In this document: positions 33,808-42,609 of the stretch, piece by piece
How the letters are laid out: each line of letters opens with the position of its first letter
How positions within the stretch are numbered: the stretch's first letter is position 1
Assembly: GCA_947498705.1 (NCBI GenBank)
Contig: CANMLW010000001.1
Span: forward strand, 124,001-188,000
Direction: 5' to 3'
DNA: 64,000 nucleotides
Origin: an uncultured Aquimarina sp.
GTDB lineage: Bacteria > Bacteroidota > Bacteroidia > Flavobacteriales > Flavobacteriaceae
Notes under the pieces: model-generated
What the model saw: the letters and a program-made list of their open reading frames with translations, nothing else
The model's database searches: none
What the model was told of the DNA's origin: nothing
Program-made: the position numbers and the translations under genes

Positions 33808-33890
33808 GCCCTTCGACAGGCTCAGGGTGACTAGGGTTTTTGTTCTGAATACTTTATAATCTTGAGCCCTTCGATAAACTCTAGGTAAAC
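33808..33890. repeat. REP-like element GCCCTTCGACAGGCTCAGGG with a degenerate second copy
   Basis: GCCCTTCGACAGGCTCAGGG at 33808-33827, followed by TGAC, is a sequence I recall as an interspersed palindromic repeat in Bacteroidetes and other bacteria. A decayed copy, GCCCTTCGATAAACTCTAGG, lies at 33866-33885. Both start with the same CCCTTCGA. Confidence 0.6.
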
Positions 33891-34185
33891 TGCTATTCTT
33901 TAATTTGACTCATCAATCTAGCGAAAAATCGTTACGATGATTTTTACGAAATTCTCATCCGTAAATCGTATCACTCTTGATAAAATATCAATAAGTTTAC
34001 TCCATATAGATAGACTGTTTTTATAGCTTTGTTTTGATTTAAATATTTGTAAAACAAGTGTTTGTGGGTGTGTTTTTTTGAAAACTGCAAAAAAAATCGT
34101 ATTTTATTATAGCCTGCTCACAAATCGATCAGGTAATTGGTAGTTAATTAGTGATGTTTTGGGTTAATTATTTTCTATAAGTTTT

Positions 34186-34539
34186 GTGTATAATACAAAG
34201 TATAGTGTGCTTATGGGATTGATATTATTTTTAACGGTGCTCGTTTTTATAACCACCTTTTATATACATCATATACAAAGGAGATTGCACTCTAGTGATG
34301 TTTTTTTTGTCTGGTTAGCAAATACTGCTGTTATCGCTGTTTTACTTTTTACGATTTGGGATCAGGATGCCTATAGCAAAATGTGTTGGGGCCTACTGTG
34401 TTTAATACTATTTGCTTTTGTCTTAAGAATATTTTTTGGTAGACATAAAATAAAGAAGAAAGAAAAATTATCTATTTATTTTATGTTTTCTTTTACCCTA
34501 TTAGGATTGTTATTCTATGTCTGGTTTACGATAACCTAA
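34186..34539 (+). CDS. small integral membrane protein of unknown function
   Basis: The frame gives 117 residues from a GTG at 34186. ATG 34213 is the more usual start and gives 108 residues. Four hydrophobic segments are clear (LMGLILFLTVLVFITTF, the WLANTAVIAVLLFTI stretch, GLLCLILFAFVLRIFF and YFMFSFTLLGLLFYVWF), separated by short basic loops with KKKEK before the last. No family is recognised. It is followed by a terminator shared with the tRNA genes on the other strand. Confidence 0.6.
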   Translation: MYNTKYSVLMGLILFLTVLVFITTFYIHHIQRRLHSSDVFFVWLANTAVIAVLLFTIWDQDAYSKMCWGLLCLILFAFVLRIFFGRHKIKKKEKLSIYFMFSFTLLGLLFYVWFTIT

Positions 34540-34588
34540 TTATGCAATAAGATTTTTTGCGGTACAAAGAATGATGTTATAAAATAAA

Positions 34589-34620
34589 AAACCTTCACTA
34601 TCCATAGATAATGAAGGTTT
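34589..34620. terminator. terminator of the tRNA-Ser/tRNA-Pro transcript, possibly bidirectional
   Basis: AAACCTTCA (34589-34597) pairs with TGAAGGTTT (34612-34620). On the minus strand it follows tRNA-Pro directly and ends in a T-rich run. On the plus side it follows the small membrane protein gene. Confidence 0.75.
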
Positions 34621-34622
34621 TG

Positions 34623-34697
34623 TCGGGGTGGCAGGATTCGAACCTGCGACCTCCGCGTCCCAAACGCGGCGCGATAACCGGGCTACGCTACACCCCG
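34623..34697 (-). tRNA. tRNA-Pro (anticodon TGG)
   Basis: This 75-nt cloverleaf on the minus strand has acceptor arm CGGGGTG with CACCCCG and discriminator A. The anticodon stem CGCGT/ACGCG encloses loop TTTGGGA with anticodon TGG. The T arm contains GGTTCGAATCC. CCA is not encoded. Confidence 0.95.
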
Positions 34698-34720
34698 AAT
34701 TCTTAAAAAAGAATAATTAG

Positions 34721-34804
34721 CGGAGAGACTGGGATTCGAACCCAGGCAACACTTACGCGTTGACAGATTAGCAATCTGCTCCATTACCACTCTGGCACCT
34801 CTCC
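34721..34804 (-). tRNA. tRNA-Ser (anticodon GCT)
   Basis: This 84-nt minus-strand gene has acceptor GGAGAGG with TCTCTCC and discriminator G. The anticodon stem CAGAT/ATCTG encloses TTGCTAA with anticodon GCT. A long variable arm (CAACGCG...TGTTG) is typical of serine tRNAs, and the T arm has GGTTCGAATCC. It lies 23 bp upstream of tRNA-Pro, with which it is probably co-transcribed. Confidence 0.95.
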
Positions 34805-35022
34805 TGAAAAATTATTTTAAGAACGTTGCATTATTGTTTCAAATGCGGATGCAAATGTAGCTTTTATCAACCTACAATGCAACATTTTTTTACCATAATT
34901 TTGTAATTATTTTATCGTTTTTATTAATGACTTGAAAATCAGTTTTTTCTTTTGTAATAAAATGGCTCGAATTTTGCCTAAAATGATATAAAAACCAATA
35001 AAAACCTTAAGTTCATCTTTTA

Positions 35023-35030
35023 TATATTTG
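35023..35030 (+). promoter_or_regulatory. -7 box of the 35-37 kb two-gene operon
   Basis: TATATTTG, an exact match, lies 52 bp before ATG 35083. No TTTG was seen at the usual -33 distance. Confidence 0.45.
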
Positions 35031-35082
35031 TAACAAGTGATCGAAAGCCTAAATTTTAAAGATTAATAAAACCTATTTAACG

Positions 35083-36678
35083 ATGCGTATTCAATACCTT
35101 TTTATTCTTACCCTGTTTGTTTCATGTTATACATTTGCTCAAAAACCCATACTATTAAAAGATTTTGATTTTAAGGTTGGAGAAAAGTACAAACGTATAA
35201 AAAGTGTAAATACATATTATGTAGCTGATGGTAATCGTTTTGTTTCGATTAAAAAAGGAAGAAAATCGATGACTATACAACGTTACTCTTTAGACAACCT
35301 AAAAGAAGACCTAAAAAGACGCCAGGTTGTAGAGGATAAAGGAGATTTCCAGACGATCATGAAACTAGGAAATAAAGCAGTAGCATTTTATACTATTAAA
35401 GACAGAGCTTATGCTCAAAAAATTTCGCTGACAGGAAATATTGTAGAGAAACCGGTTCAATTGATAAATGATAAAGAAAATATTAACCGGGATTTTGGTT
35501 TTAAAAGTACCTATGGGTTTGATGCAGGAGGTAGGATTAACAAATTTGCCTTTAAAAAATCTATGGATGGAAAGTCTTTGTTAGTATTATTTCGAATACA
35601 AACAGCTGCAAACAAAGCAGACAAGATAGGAATTGCTGTATATAGTGATGCACTTAACTTGCAATGGAGAAGAAAAGTTACCCTGCCGTATCCATCTGAT
35701 AAAATAAGAAATGAAGACTTTATGATTGATAACTTTGGTAATTTTTATATGACAGCTTCTATTTTTAATACTGTATCGGTAGACAAAAATAAGCTAGAAG
35801 AAACGTATAGAACAGAGGTGTTCAAAATTACAGAAACGGGTACAGAGGTCATTAAAAGTAAAATAGAGATTCCAGGAAAATCAATTACAGATGCAGTTAT
35901 TGAAGCCGATGATTTGGGTAATGTTAATGTTTCTGGTTTTTATGCTAATTCTAGTAATAAAGAAGAAGTTTCTGGCGTTTTTTCTGCAGCCTTAAACGAT
36001 GATGGTACCATGAATGCGGTATTAAGTTGTGATATTCCTTCGATAACAATACAAGATTTTATTGTTAAAAGAGAGTCTCGTATCAAAGAGGGAACACAAA
36101 AAGAAGATGATAAAAAGGATTTTGAAAATATTATGGTAAATGATATCGTATATAATGTAGATGGTAGTGTGGTGCTATTTGGTGAACAACGCTATGTAGA
36201 ATCATTTACAACTTCTAGCTCTTCTGGTTCACGAACAACATATAAATATTATTATCGGGATATCGTTGTGCTAAAACTAACCCAACAAAATCAAATTGCC
36301 TGGATACACAAGCTTCCAAAAAACCAGATGGGAGTGAATAGCAAACGAAGTATGTCATATCTTAATTTTAAAAATGACGGAAAACATTACCTGTTTTTTA
36401 TGGATGATTTTACCAACTTAAAAAGATCATTCGATGAAGCACCAACCAGATATTTTGACGGTAAAAAAGAATTTATTTATTTAACTTCATATGTAATTGA
36501 TGATGCTACAGGAGAAGTTTCAAAAGAACCAATTCTTACAGGTAGTGATGTTAGAAACTCCAGATTAGATGTTGTAGAACTTACTAAATCTGCACGATTG
36601 GCGAATAAAGATATTGTTATGGAAGTATATGATGGTAAAAAGAACAATGTTTTACTAAAAATATCTTTGGCTAAATAA
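35083..36678 (+). CDS. secreted protein of unknown function, possible beta-propeller
   Basis: This 531-residue protein has a signal peptide (MRIQYLFILTLFVSCYTFAQ). The mature part alternates short strands with NDDGTMN-like and DNFGNFYMTA-like turns, which suggests a propeller fold, but I see no named repeat. A Ser-rich patch (TTSSSSGSRTT) lies near residue 386. It has no C-terminal sorting domain, so it is probably periplasmic. The next gene starts 11 bp after its stop, so the two form an operon. Confidence 0.75.
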   Translation: MRIQYLFILTLFVSCYTFAQKPILLKDFDFKVGEKYKRIKSVNTYYVADGNRFVSIKKGRKSMTIQRYSLDNLKEDLKRRQVVEDKGDFQTIMKLGNKAVAFYTIKDRAYAQKISLTGNIVEKPVQLINDKENINRDFGFKSTYGFDAGGRINKFAFKKSMDGKSLLVLFRIQTAANKADKIGIAVYSDALNLQWRRKVTLPYPSDKIRNEDFMIDNFGNFYMTASIFNTVSVDKNKLEETYRTEVFKITETGTEVIKSKIEIPGKSITDAVIEADDLGNVNVSGFYANSSNKEEVSGVFSAALNDDGTMNAVLSCDIPSITIQDFIVKRESRIKEGTQKEDDKKDFENIMVNDIVYNVDGSVVLFGEQRYVESFTTSSSSGSRTTYKYYYRDIVVLKLTQQNQIAWIHKLPKNQMGVNSKRSMSYLNFKNDGKHYLFFMDDFTNLKRSFDEAPTRYFDGKKEFIYLTSYVIDDATGEVSKEPILTGSDVRNSRLDVVELTKSARLANKDIVMEVYDGKKNNVLLKISLAK

Positions 36679-36689
36679 CATTATAGAAG

Positions 36690-37160
36690 ATGAAAATTTT
36701 ACTAATCGTTTTTACCTTATTCTTTTCGAACGGAAATAGTATTCAAATTGAAGAAATAAGAGATTCTTATAAAACTTGTAATCAATCTGAAGAAAAAGCA
36801 ACGCAGTTTTTTGAATTGACAGAAAAAGCATTGCATAATAAAGGCGCTGTTTATAAGGGATATCATGGGGCAGCATTGGCTCTAAAAGCTTCTTTTGCAT
36901 GGAATCCTATTAAGAAGTTATCTAACTTTAATAAGGCAAAAAAAATGATAGATGAAGCCATTTTTCTCGAGCCAGAAAATGTAGAGCTTCGAATGATAAG
37001 ATTGAGTATACAATCCAATGCTCCTAAAATAGCAGGGTATTATAAAAATATAGAAGAAGATAAAAAAGTAATGTTGGGTTCTGTAACAAAAATTACAGAC
37101 GAAGGATTAAAAGAATATATAGAGAACTTTATTGCATATTCGAATGCATTTAGCGAATAA
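36690..37160 (+). CDS. small secreted TPR-like protein
   Basis: This 156-residue protein has a short signal peptide (MKILLIVFTLFFSNG). The mature part is helical: ATQFFELTEKALHNKGAVY, KGYHGAALALKASFAWNP and AKKMIDEAIFLEPENVELRM read as TPR-like helix pairs. It is second in an operon after the 531-residue secreted protein, suggesting that the two act together. No specific function can be given. Confidence 0.75.
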   Translation: MKILLIVFTLFFSNGNSIQIEEIRDSYKTCNQSEEKATQFFELTEKALHNKGAVYKGYHGAALALKASFAWNPIKKLSNFNKAKKMIDEAIFLEPENVELRMIRLSIQSNAPKIAGYYKNIEEDKKVMLGSVTKITDEGLKEYIENFIAYSNAFSE

Positions 37161-37174
37161 ACTTCGTAATTTCA

Positions 37175-38389
37175 TTAAACGGCTTTTTTACATAGAATAA
37201 TGATCTTTTTTGCATTGCAATCGGTCGTAAAAAAAAGATATTGATCTCCTCCTTCTTTAATCTTAAATTTCTTTCTTATCATAGCAACACTTTCGGGAAA
37301 ATTACGAGTGGTAATATTTGCTTTAGCAATACCTACTTTTGATAATGCCTTTTTTTGATAAGGAAAAGTAGCTTCTATTTTAAATTTTCTTCCCGGAAAA
37401 TCAATAAGGTTTTCAGAAGTATATAAATGAGAATTGATGTGCAGCTTTTTTAATTGATATGCGTTTGCAATACTTAAAAACCCACCACTTTTTAAAATAG
37501 CCGAATTAGGTTCATAAAGATATTGTTGCGGAGTAGCATAGTGTACTTCCTGTAGTACTTCTTTGGCATGAATAAATGAAAACTCCTGATCTTCTTTTTT
37601 TTGAAGGTTAATTGTTACAATGGTAGTGTCACCTACAAAATCTTTTTCAAGAATCCATAATAACTCTTTTACTTCATTATTTACAGCCACTACATGTATT
37701 TCCTTTACATTTTTAAGTGCTTTTAGTCCTATGTGAAGATCTAGTAAAGGAGATGTTTTAAGCAGGATATTTTTACTTTTACTAAAAAATAAATCTAAGT
37801 TATTGGGAACATCGGGAAGACAGTCTTCTAGAAAAAAGACTTTTCCCTTACTCTCATGTCTTCGGGATGGATCTACATAAATCCAATCTAAATCTGGTTG
37901 TTGCTTCAAAATATTTAAACTATCACCAGAAATTGTAGCAATATTGTGTTGTTGTAAGGCTTTAAAGTTATGTGTAGCAATCTTACTAAGCGTTTCATTA
38001 AGTTCGCAATGAATCACTTTTTTGATGCGTTTAGCAAAGTAATAATCATCAATTCCAAAACCGCCGGTCAGATCTAATAAATAATTTCCAGAAACAAGGT
38101 TGCTTTTATATAAAGCGGTAGTTTCAGAAGAAGTTTGCTCTAGATTAAGGTTAGGAGGGTAGTAAATTTCATTACAAGAATACCAGGTAGGTAGTTTTGT
38201 TTTAGCTTTTCGTTTTCCCTGTATTTGTTGTGCCAGTTCTTGTATAGAAATATCATGAAATGGCGAACCGCTTAAAATTAGATTGGTTAAATCTATATTA
38301 GGTTTAGATTTTTCTAAAATAAATTCCTGTATGTCGGTATGAAAAACTTTAGTATTCAATGGTGATAATTCAGCAAAATTAGAAAACAA
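37175..38389 (-). CDS. class I SAM-dependent methyltransferase with THUMP-like domain (PG1098 family)
   Basis: This 404-residue protein has an N-terminal helical/ferredoxin-like part, then a Rossmann methyltransferase core with motif I LLDLTGGFGIDDYYFA near 105-120, motif II acidic VIHCELNE and motif IV DWIYVDPSRR. The C-terminal THUMP-like domain includes YLYEPNSAILKSGGF and NITTRNFPESVAMIRKKFKI. This matches the PG1098 family of Bacteroidetes, thought to act on RNA. The exact target is not known. It lies 31 bp downstream of the AI-2E family gene on the same strand. Confidence 0.88.
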   Translation of the reverse strand: MFSNFAELSPLNTKVFHTDIQEFILEKSKPNIDLTNLILSGSPFHDISIQELAQQIQGKRKAKTKLPTWYSCNEIYYPPNLNLEQTSSETTALYKSNLVSGNYLLDLTGGFGIDDYYFAKRIKKVIHCELNETLSKIATHNFKALQQHNIATISGDSLNILKQQPDLDWIYVDPSRRHESKGKVFFLEDCLPDVPNNLDLFFSKSKNILLKTSPLLDLHIGLKALKNVKEIHVVAVNNEVKELLWILEKDFVGDTTIVTINLQKKEDQEFSFIHAKEVLQEVHYATPQQYLYEPNSAILKSGGFLSIANAYQLKKLHINSHLYTSENLIDFPGRKFKIEATFPYQKKALSKVGIAKANITTRNFPESVAMIRKKFKIKEGGDQYLFFTTDCNAKKIIILCKKAV

Positions 38390-38420
38390 GGGTTCGTTAA
38401 GTTATTGGTGTATGGTAGTT

Positions 38421-39509
38421 TTATAAATCTTTGGTAAGTGTCTTAACAATCTTATATTCAGATAAAAACTCTTTTGCAATTACTTTTATTGCAGTATAAG
38501 AGGGTACTGCGACGATTAGACCACCAATACCAAATAAGGATCCAAAAATAAGGATCGCTAAAAATATTTCTAAAGGATGTGATTTAACGCTATTTCCAAA
38601 AATTAAGGGTTGATTTAAGAAATTATCGATTAACTGAATAATAAGATAACCAATTAAAATATATGACAATTTTGGTAGGATAACGGTTTGAAAATCAAAT
38701 CCTAAGTTACTTGTAGTAGCAAGGATAACTACCAAAATCCCTCCGATTAGAGGACCAACATAAGGGATAAGGTTAAAAATAGCTGCTATTAGAGCTACAG
38801 CTATTGCATTATGCACTCCAAATATTAATAATAAAATGGTATATAAGATAAATAAGATAAAAACTTGCAATAATAAGCCCACAAAATAGCGAGATAACAA
38901 GTCTTTTATTTTTGAGAAAGCTCTCATAAATTTATTTTCATCTTCTTTTTTTGCAAATACAAGCAAACTATTTTCAAGCAGTAAGCTGTCCTTTAATAAA
39001 AAGAAAGAGATAAACAATACAGAAAAGGCACCAATCAGAACGGCCCCAAAACCGCTTAGAAAAGAATTGATGATATCTGGAATAATTTTTAAATCAAGGA
39101 ACTGCATCAGGTCACTTTGCTTAACCAATTCGACAAGGTTTAGCTTTTCTACGTTAAAATAATTACTAACCTCTTGATTTAATCGATCAAAATCATCTCC
39201 TACTTTGTTGATATCTATCTCACCTATTAATTGCCCTTGTTCACTAATAATAGGAACAAAAAGCATAAAAATACTAGAAAACAGCGTGAGTGTAATAATA
39301 AGCGTTACCAGGACTGCCAGTGTATTTTTGAATTTCAGTCTTTTTTTGAGAAAAGATACCAGGGGTCTTCCCATTAATGAAATTACAGCAGCAAAAGCGA
39401 TATAAATTAATACGCTTTGTATTTTATATAAAAACCATAGTAATCCAAGAACGCCAGCAATAATTGCAATTGCTCTTAAAATACCGTATGCTATTGTTTT
39501 AGAATTCAT
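38421..39509 (-). CDS. AI-2E transporter family membrane protein
   Basis: From ATG 39509 it has 362 residues (ATG 39524 would add five). Eight or so membrane segments follow the AI-2E/PerM pattern: two N-terminal helices, a soluble loop (about 90-140), then a C-terminal bundle with the conserved stretch AIFNLIPYVGPLIGGI. A few members export autoinducer-2 or sodium/protons, and most are uncharacterised. It is placed between an RNA methylase gene and the THUMP-like methyltransferase gene, which does not point to quorum sensing. A repeat-borne promoter lies just upstream. Confidence 0.9.
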   Translation of the reverse strand: MNSKTIAYGILRAIAIIAGVLGLLWFLYKIQSVLIYIAFAAVISLMGRPLVSFLKKRLKFKNTLAVLVTLIITLTLFSSIFMLFVPIISEQGQLIGEIDINKVGDDFDRLNQEVSNYFNVEKLNLVELVKQSDLMQFLDLKIIPDIINSFLSGFGAVLIGAFSVLFISFFLLKDSLLLENSLLVFAKKEDENKFMRAFSKIKDLLSRYFVGLLLQVFILFILYTILLLIFGVHNAIAVALIAAIFNLIPYVGPLIGGILVVILATTSNLGFDFQTVILPKLSYILIGYLIIQLIDNFLNQPLIFGNSVKSHPLEIFLAILIFGSLFGIGGLIVAVPSYTAIKVIAKEFLSEYKIVKTLTKDL

Positions 39510-39530
39510 ATTTTTTGGTTTCAAAATTTT

Positions 39531-39554
39531 AAAGTTACAAAGTTACAAAGTTAT
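39531..39554 (-). promoter_or_regulatory. 8-bp tandem repeat carrying two -7 boxes before the AI-2E family gene
   Basis: The plus strand reads AAAGTTAC twice then AAAGTTAT (period 8). On the minus strand this makes TAACTTTG at 39538-39545 and again at 39546-39553, both exact TAnnTTTG matches. Repeat-number change would alter promoter spacing. Confidence 0.5.
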
Positions 39555-39609
39555 AGAGGAGTAAAGCCCTTATTTTAGTGTACCAAGAAAAGTAAATAAG
39601 TAGACTTTA

Positions 39610-40131
39610 TCAATTAGTATGCTGATCCAATCGTTTTGTAATTTCATATAACGCAATTCCAGTGGCAGTAGCAACATTCATGCTACTATTGGTACCAAAC
39701 ATGTTAATATGTAAACTTTCTTTGGCTATTGCAAGTGCATTTGTAGAAACCCCAAAATTTTCTTCACCAATAATTAATGCTATTTTTTCCTGGTCGACAG
39801 GCATATACTTTTCGACAGGAATACTGGTATCTGTAATTTCTAATGCCAATAGAGTATACCCTTCGTTTTTCAAAAAGGAAAGGGTATCCATAAGGTTATC
39901 TTTTTGTTGATAGGGTATGGTATGATGTGTAGACCTAGCGGTACGCTGCATACGTTTACTAATTACAGTAATATCTTCTCCACAAAAATAAATTTGTTCT
40001 ACCCCAAAACTATCAGCAATTCTAAATAAGCTTCCTATATTGGCAGGTGAGTTAACCCGATCACAAACAAGTGTTACAGGAAACTTCTTTTTTACAAACC
40101 GATTAGCTTCGTGATGTAATTGTGCAGCCAT
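39610..40131 (-). CDS. TrmH/SpoU-family RNA 2'-O-methyltransferase
   Basis: This 173-residue SPOUT enzyme has the three family motifs: motif 1 RVNSPANIGSLFRIADSFGV with the catalytic Arg in FRIAD, motif 2 KIALIIGEENFGVS, and motif 3 NMFGTNSSMNVATATGIALYE. It transfers a methyl group from SAM to a ribose 2'-OH in tRNA or rRNA. The short length (no N-terminal substrate-binding domain) is like TrmL/YibK-type enzymes, but the target is unclear. Its ATG overlaps the stop of the upstream DUF4159 gene (TAATG), indicating translational coupling. Confidence 0.93.
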   Translation of the reverse strand: MAAQLHHEANRFVKKKFPVTLVCDRVNSPANIGSLFRIADSFGVEQIYFCGEDITVISKRMQRTARSTHHTIPYQQKDNLMDTLSFLKNEGYTLLALEITDTSIPVEKYMPVDQEKIALIIGEENFGVSTNALAIAKESLHINMFGTNSSMNVATATGIALYEITKRLDQHTN

Positions 40132-40775
40132 TAATTTTCAAAAGCGTATTTAATAATATTTGCTCCCATTTTTAGAGCTTTAATACGTACATCCTGAGGA
40201 TCGTTGTGTACTTCGGGGTTTTCCCAACCATCACCCAGATCACTCTCGAAGGTAAATAGTAAAACCAATCGATTTTCGTGTATGATACCTAATGCCAGAG
40301 GTCTGTTACCATCATGTTCGTGTATTTTAGGCAATCCTTTTGGAAAATTATATTGAGACGAAAATATAGGATGGGTAGTAGGTAACTCTACTAATTCTTT
40401 ATCAGGAAAAACTTTTATGAGTTCTTTTTTTAAGTAAGGTTCCATTCCGTAATTATCATCGATATGAAGAAAACCACCGCTTAACATATAATCTCTTAAG
40501 TTCCTTGCATCTGTATCAGAAAAAAATACATTGCCATGTCCTGTCATATGAATGTAAGGGTACTGAAACAAATCAACACTTTCTGGTTGTACCGTTTTAG
40601 GTTTTGCACTTATATTGGTCTGTATATTTTGATTACAGAAGGCAATTAGGTTGGGTAAAGCAGTTGGGTTACTATACCAATCTCCTCCTCCTTTATAGTG
40701 TAAAATGGCAATATCCTGACCATAAATAAATGTCGTCATCAAAAAAATGAAGAGAAAGCCTGTAAGTTTGGTCAT
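40131..40775 (-). CDS. DUF4159 protein, secreted
   Basis: This 214-residue protein has a signal peptide (about 1-19, ending YG). Family landmarks are DIAILHYKGGGDWYSNPTAL, YIHMTGHGNVFFSD, LSGGFLHIDDNYGMEPY and FESDLGDGWENPEVH. DUF4159 proteins have a glutamine-amidotransferase-like fold without the catalytic Cys, and their role is unknown. It starts a run with the TrmH-type methylase and is divergent from a DUF1223 gene 44 bp away. Confidence 0.92.
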   Translation of the reverse strand: MTKLTGFLFIFLMTTFIYGQDIAILHYKGGGDWYSNPTALPNLIAFCNQNIQTNISAKPKTVQPESVDLFQYPYIHMTGHGNVFFSDTDARNLRDYMLSGGFLHIDDNYGMEPYLKKELIKVFPDKELVELPTTHPIFSSQYNFPKGLPKIHEHDGNRPLALGIIHENRLVLLFTFESDLGDGWENPEVHNDPQDVRIKALKMGANIIKYAFEN

Positions 40776-40819
40776 AATAATCGTCTAAAATAAAGCTTAA
40801 AAGTACTAAAATTATAAAG

Positions 40820-41539
40820 ATGATGCGCAAGCTTTTATTACCAATACTGTTAATCGTTTCCATATCTATATTCGCACAGAAAAAAAATGAATCGGCTGTT
40901 GTTTTAGAATTGTTTACATCACAAGGATGTAGTAGTTGTCCATCGGCAGATAAATTATTGGATGTCATAAAAAAGGAGTACACATCAGAAAACATTTTTG
41001 TACTATCATATCATGTAGATTATTGGAATCGATTAGGATGGAAAGATCCTTTTAGCTCACTTGCATATAGTGATTATCAAAGAGAGTATGCTTATAAATT
41101 TAATAGTCGCTCTTTATATACTCCACAATTGGTAGTGAATGGGAATATACATTTTACAGGTTCAGACAGAAATAGAGCTGTACAATCGATACAGACCTAC
41201 AAAAAACAACCATCACTAGCTGTTATTTCTCTAACTAATGGACAAAGAAAAAAATCAGAGATACAATTCGACTATAAAGTAATAGGAAAAAGGTTTGATA
41301 GAATAACATTGACATTAGTGGTGTCAGAACGTGATACAAAAGTATCGAGAGGAGAAAACCGAAGTAGAATCTTAAAAAACAGCAATATAGTTGCCAATCG
41401 TATTGTTAAAAGAGAAGATTCAGGATCGGTATCAATTCAAATTCCTGAATGGGTTTCAGAAAAAGATGAACTTTCTATTATTGCTTACACTCAAAATAAC
41501 AAACTAGGAACAACAGGAGCAAGTAAAATGAGCTTATAG
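40820..41539 (+). CDS. DUF1223 thioredoxin-fold protein, secreted
   Basis: This 239-residue protein starts with a signal peptide (KLLLPILLIVSISIFAQ). The DUF1223 core follows: VVLELFTSQGCSSCPSADKLL with the CSSC active-site-like pair, SYHVDYWNRLGWKDPF, and YTPQLVVNG containing the cis-Pro. The family resembles periplasmic thioredoxins and may act on disulfides, but its physiological role is unproven. Two adjacent ATGs (40820, 40823) both fit. Confidence 0.93.
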   Translation: MMRKLLLPILLIVSISIFAQKKNESAVVLELFTSQGCSSCPSADKLLDVIKKEYTSENIFVLSYHVDYWNRLGWKDPFSSLAYSDYQREYAYKFNSRSLYTPQLVVNGNIHFTGSDRNRAVQSIQTYKKQPSLAVISLTNGQRKKSEIQFDYKVIGKRFDRITLTLVVSERDTKVSRGENRSRILKNSNIVANRIVKREDSGSVSIQIPEWVSEKDELSIIAYTQNNKLGTTGASKMSL

Positions 41540-41665
41540 CATCTTGAGACCAATTCTCCCTTTTTATATTTTGTATGTTTTTAGAATAATGTTATTGTAA
41601 TAATTCCTATAGTGTTGTTTCGTTTTGTGTATATTTATTATCATAGAAAGAAATACTTATACAGG

Positions 41666-42334
41666 ATGTCAACATATAAATTAGGCAGTAGTATCTCATT
41701 GTTTGCTATTTTTTTAATTTTAGGAACTCTGTTTGTGTCCTGTCAAAAATATAAAACGACTAATGTTGCTAATTTTGATAAAAATGATTCACCTATAATA
41801 TCTGCAGAGGAGAAAACCTTTAAAATAAAAAAGGATTCTATACAACAACTATTTTTAAGTAGACCTAAGTATCAAGCTAATGGTTTCGATTTTCCGGTAG
41901 GTAAACCTAATGCACAGGGCTATTACAATGCACAGGGATTTGGAGAAAATAATCATTTGGGCGATGATTGGAATTCTGTTAAAGGAGGAAACTCTGATCT
42001 AGGAGATCCGATTTATGCTATAGCAAATGGATATGTGAATTTTGCTAGGGATGTAGGCGGAGGTTGGGGAAACGTAATAAGAATTTGGCATCAATTAGAT
42101 GATAAAACTATAGTCGAATCTCTCTATGCACATTGTGATAAAATTTTGATAAAAGAAGAACGTTTTGTTATACAAGGAGAAAAAATAGGAACCATAGGAA
42201 ACGCAGGAGGGATCTATTTAGCACATTTACATTTTGAAATTAGGGATTCTTTATTTTTACCCATAGGGAAAGGATACTCAGTTTTTACAGAGGGATATCT
42301 AAATCCTACCTTGTTTATAAAGTCCTATCGATAA
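41666..42334 (+). CDS. M23-family peptidase lipoprotein
   Basis: From ATG 41666 (MSTYKLGSS) the protein has 222 residues with lipobox LFVSC. The M23/LytM domain carries the zinc site: NHLGDDWN (His and Asp) and HLHFE (second His), with a catalytic His in LYAHC. It should cut peptide cross-links in peptidoglycan or act in cell separation. All ligands are intact. A GTG at 41612 would prepend 18 basic, Tyr-rich residues before the signal peptide and is rejected. Confidence 0.9.
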   Translation: MSTYKLGSSISLFAIFLILGTLFVSCQKYKTTNVANFDKNDSPIISAEEKTFKIKKDSIQQLFLSRPKYQANGFDFPVGKPNAQGYYNAQGFGENNHLGDDWNSVKGGNSDLGDPIYAIANGYVNFARDVGGGWGNVIRIWHQLDDKTIVESLYAHCDKILIKEERFVIQGEKIGTIGNAGGIYLAHLHFEIRDSLFLPIGKGYSVFTEGYLNPTLFIKSYR

Positions 42335-42553
42335 ATAATGTTCTTTTTGACAGAGAATTTTAGTTAATACCTTAAACAAGATTTGATATATTTTTGGGGG
42401 TATCGTAATAAGATAGCTTTATTTTGAAACATTAGTTTTGAAAAGAAAAATATGCTCGTACCAACTAATAAATTTTGAAAATTAATATAAAACCTTTAAG
42501 TAAAGTGTTGATTGTTTGAGTTTTTATTTGTCTGATAGTTAATTTGTTAAGTC

Positions 42554-42586
42554 TTTGTTTGATTTGTTTAAATTTTAATAAATTTG
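42554..42586 (+). promoter_or_regulatory. promoter of the DUF4476 gene, full consensus
   Basis: TTTG at 42554-42557 and TAAATTTG at 42579-42586 are 21 bp apart, the expected Bacteroidetes -33/-7 spacing. ATG 42610 follows. Confidence 0.7.
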
Positions 42587-42609
42587 ATTCCATTTCTAAA
42601 TAAAAACAA

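Larger units (their letters stand above)
33411..34185. other. 775-bp spacer with REP-like repeats and no convincing gene
   Basis: No reading frame here looks coding. The middle contains palindromic repeat remnants (33632-33647 and 33808-33890). GAAAAATCG and its near complement flank 33922-33942. The right end is T-rich and precedes the small membrane protein gene. The spacer sits between two accessory regions. Confidence 0.6.

Noticed and set aside
33411..34185. Hidden gene in the 775-bp spacer
   Set aside because: All frames are broken by frequent stops and no protein-like stretch was found. Repeats explain part of the sequence.
34623..34804. tRNA pair as an integration (att) site
   Set aside because: No integrase, no direct repeat of a tRNA 3' end and no foreign-looking block next to the tRNA genes were seen.
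38421..39509. Quorum-sensing autoinducer-2 exporter
   Set aside because: The family name is broad, and the neighbours are RNA methylases with no luxS in the window, so a signalling role is not supported.
40693..40995. 100-codon minus-strand frame spanning the DUF4159/DUF1223 divergent promoter
   Set aside because: It overlaps both well-supported genes and the short spacer between them, has no family resemblance, and is a shadow.
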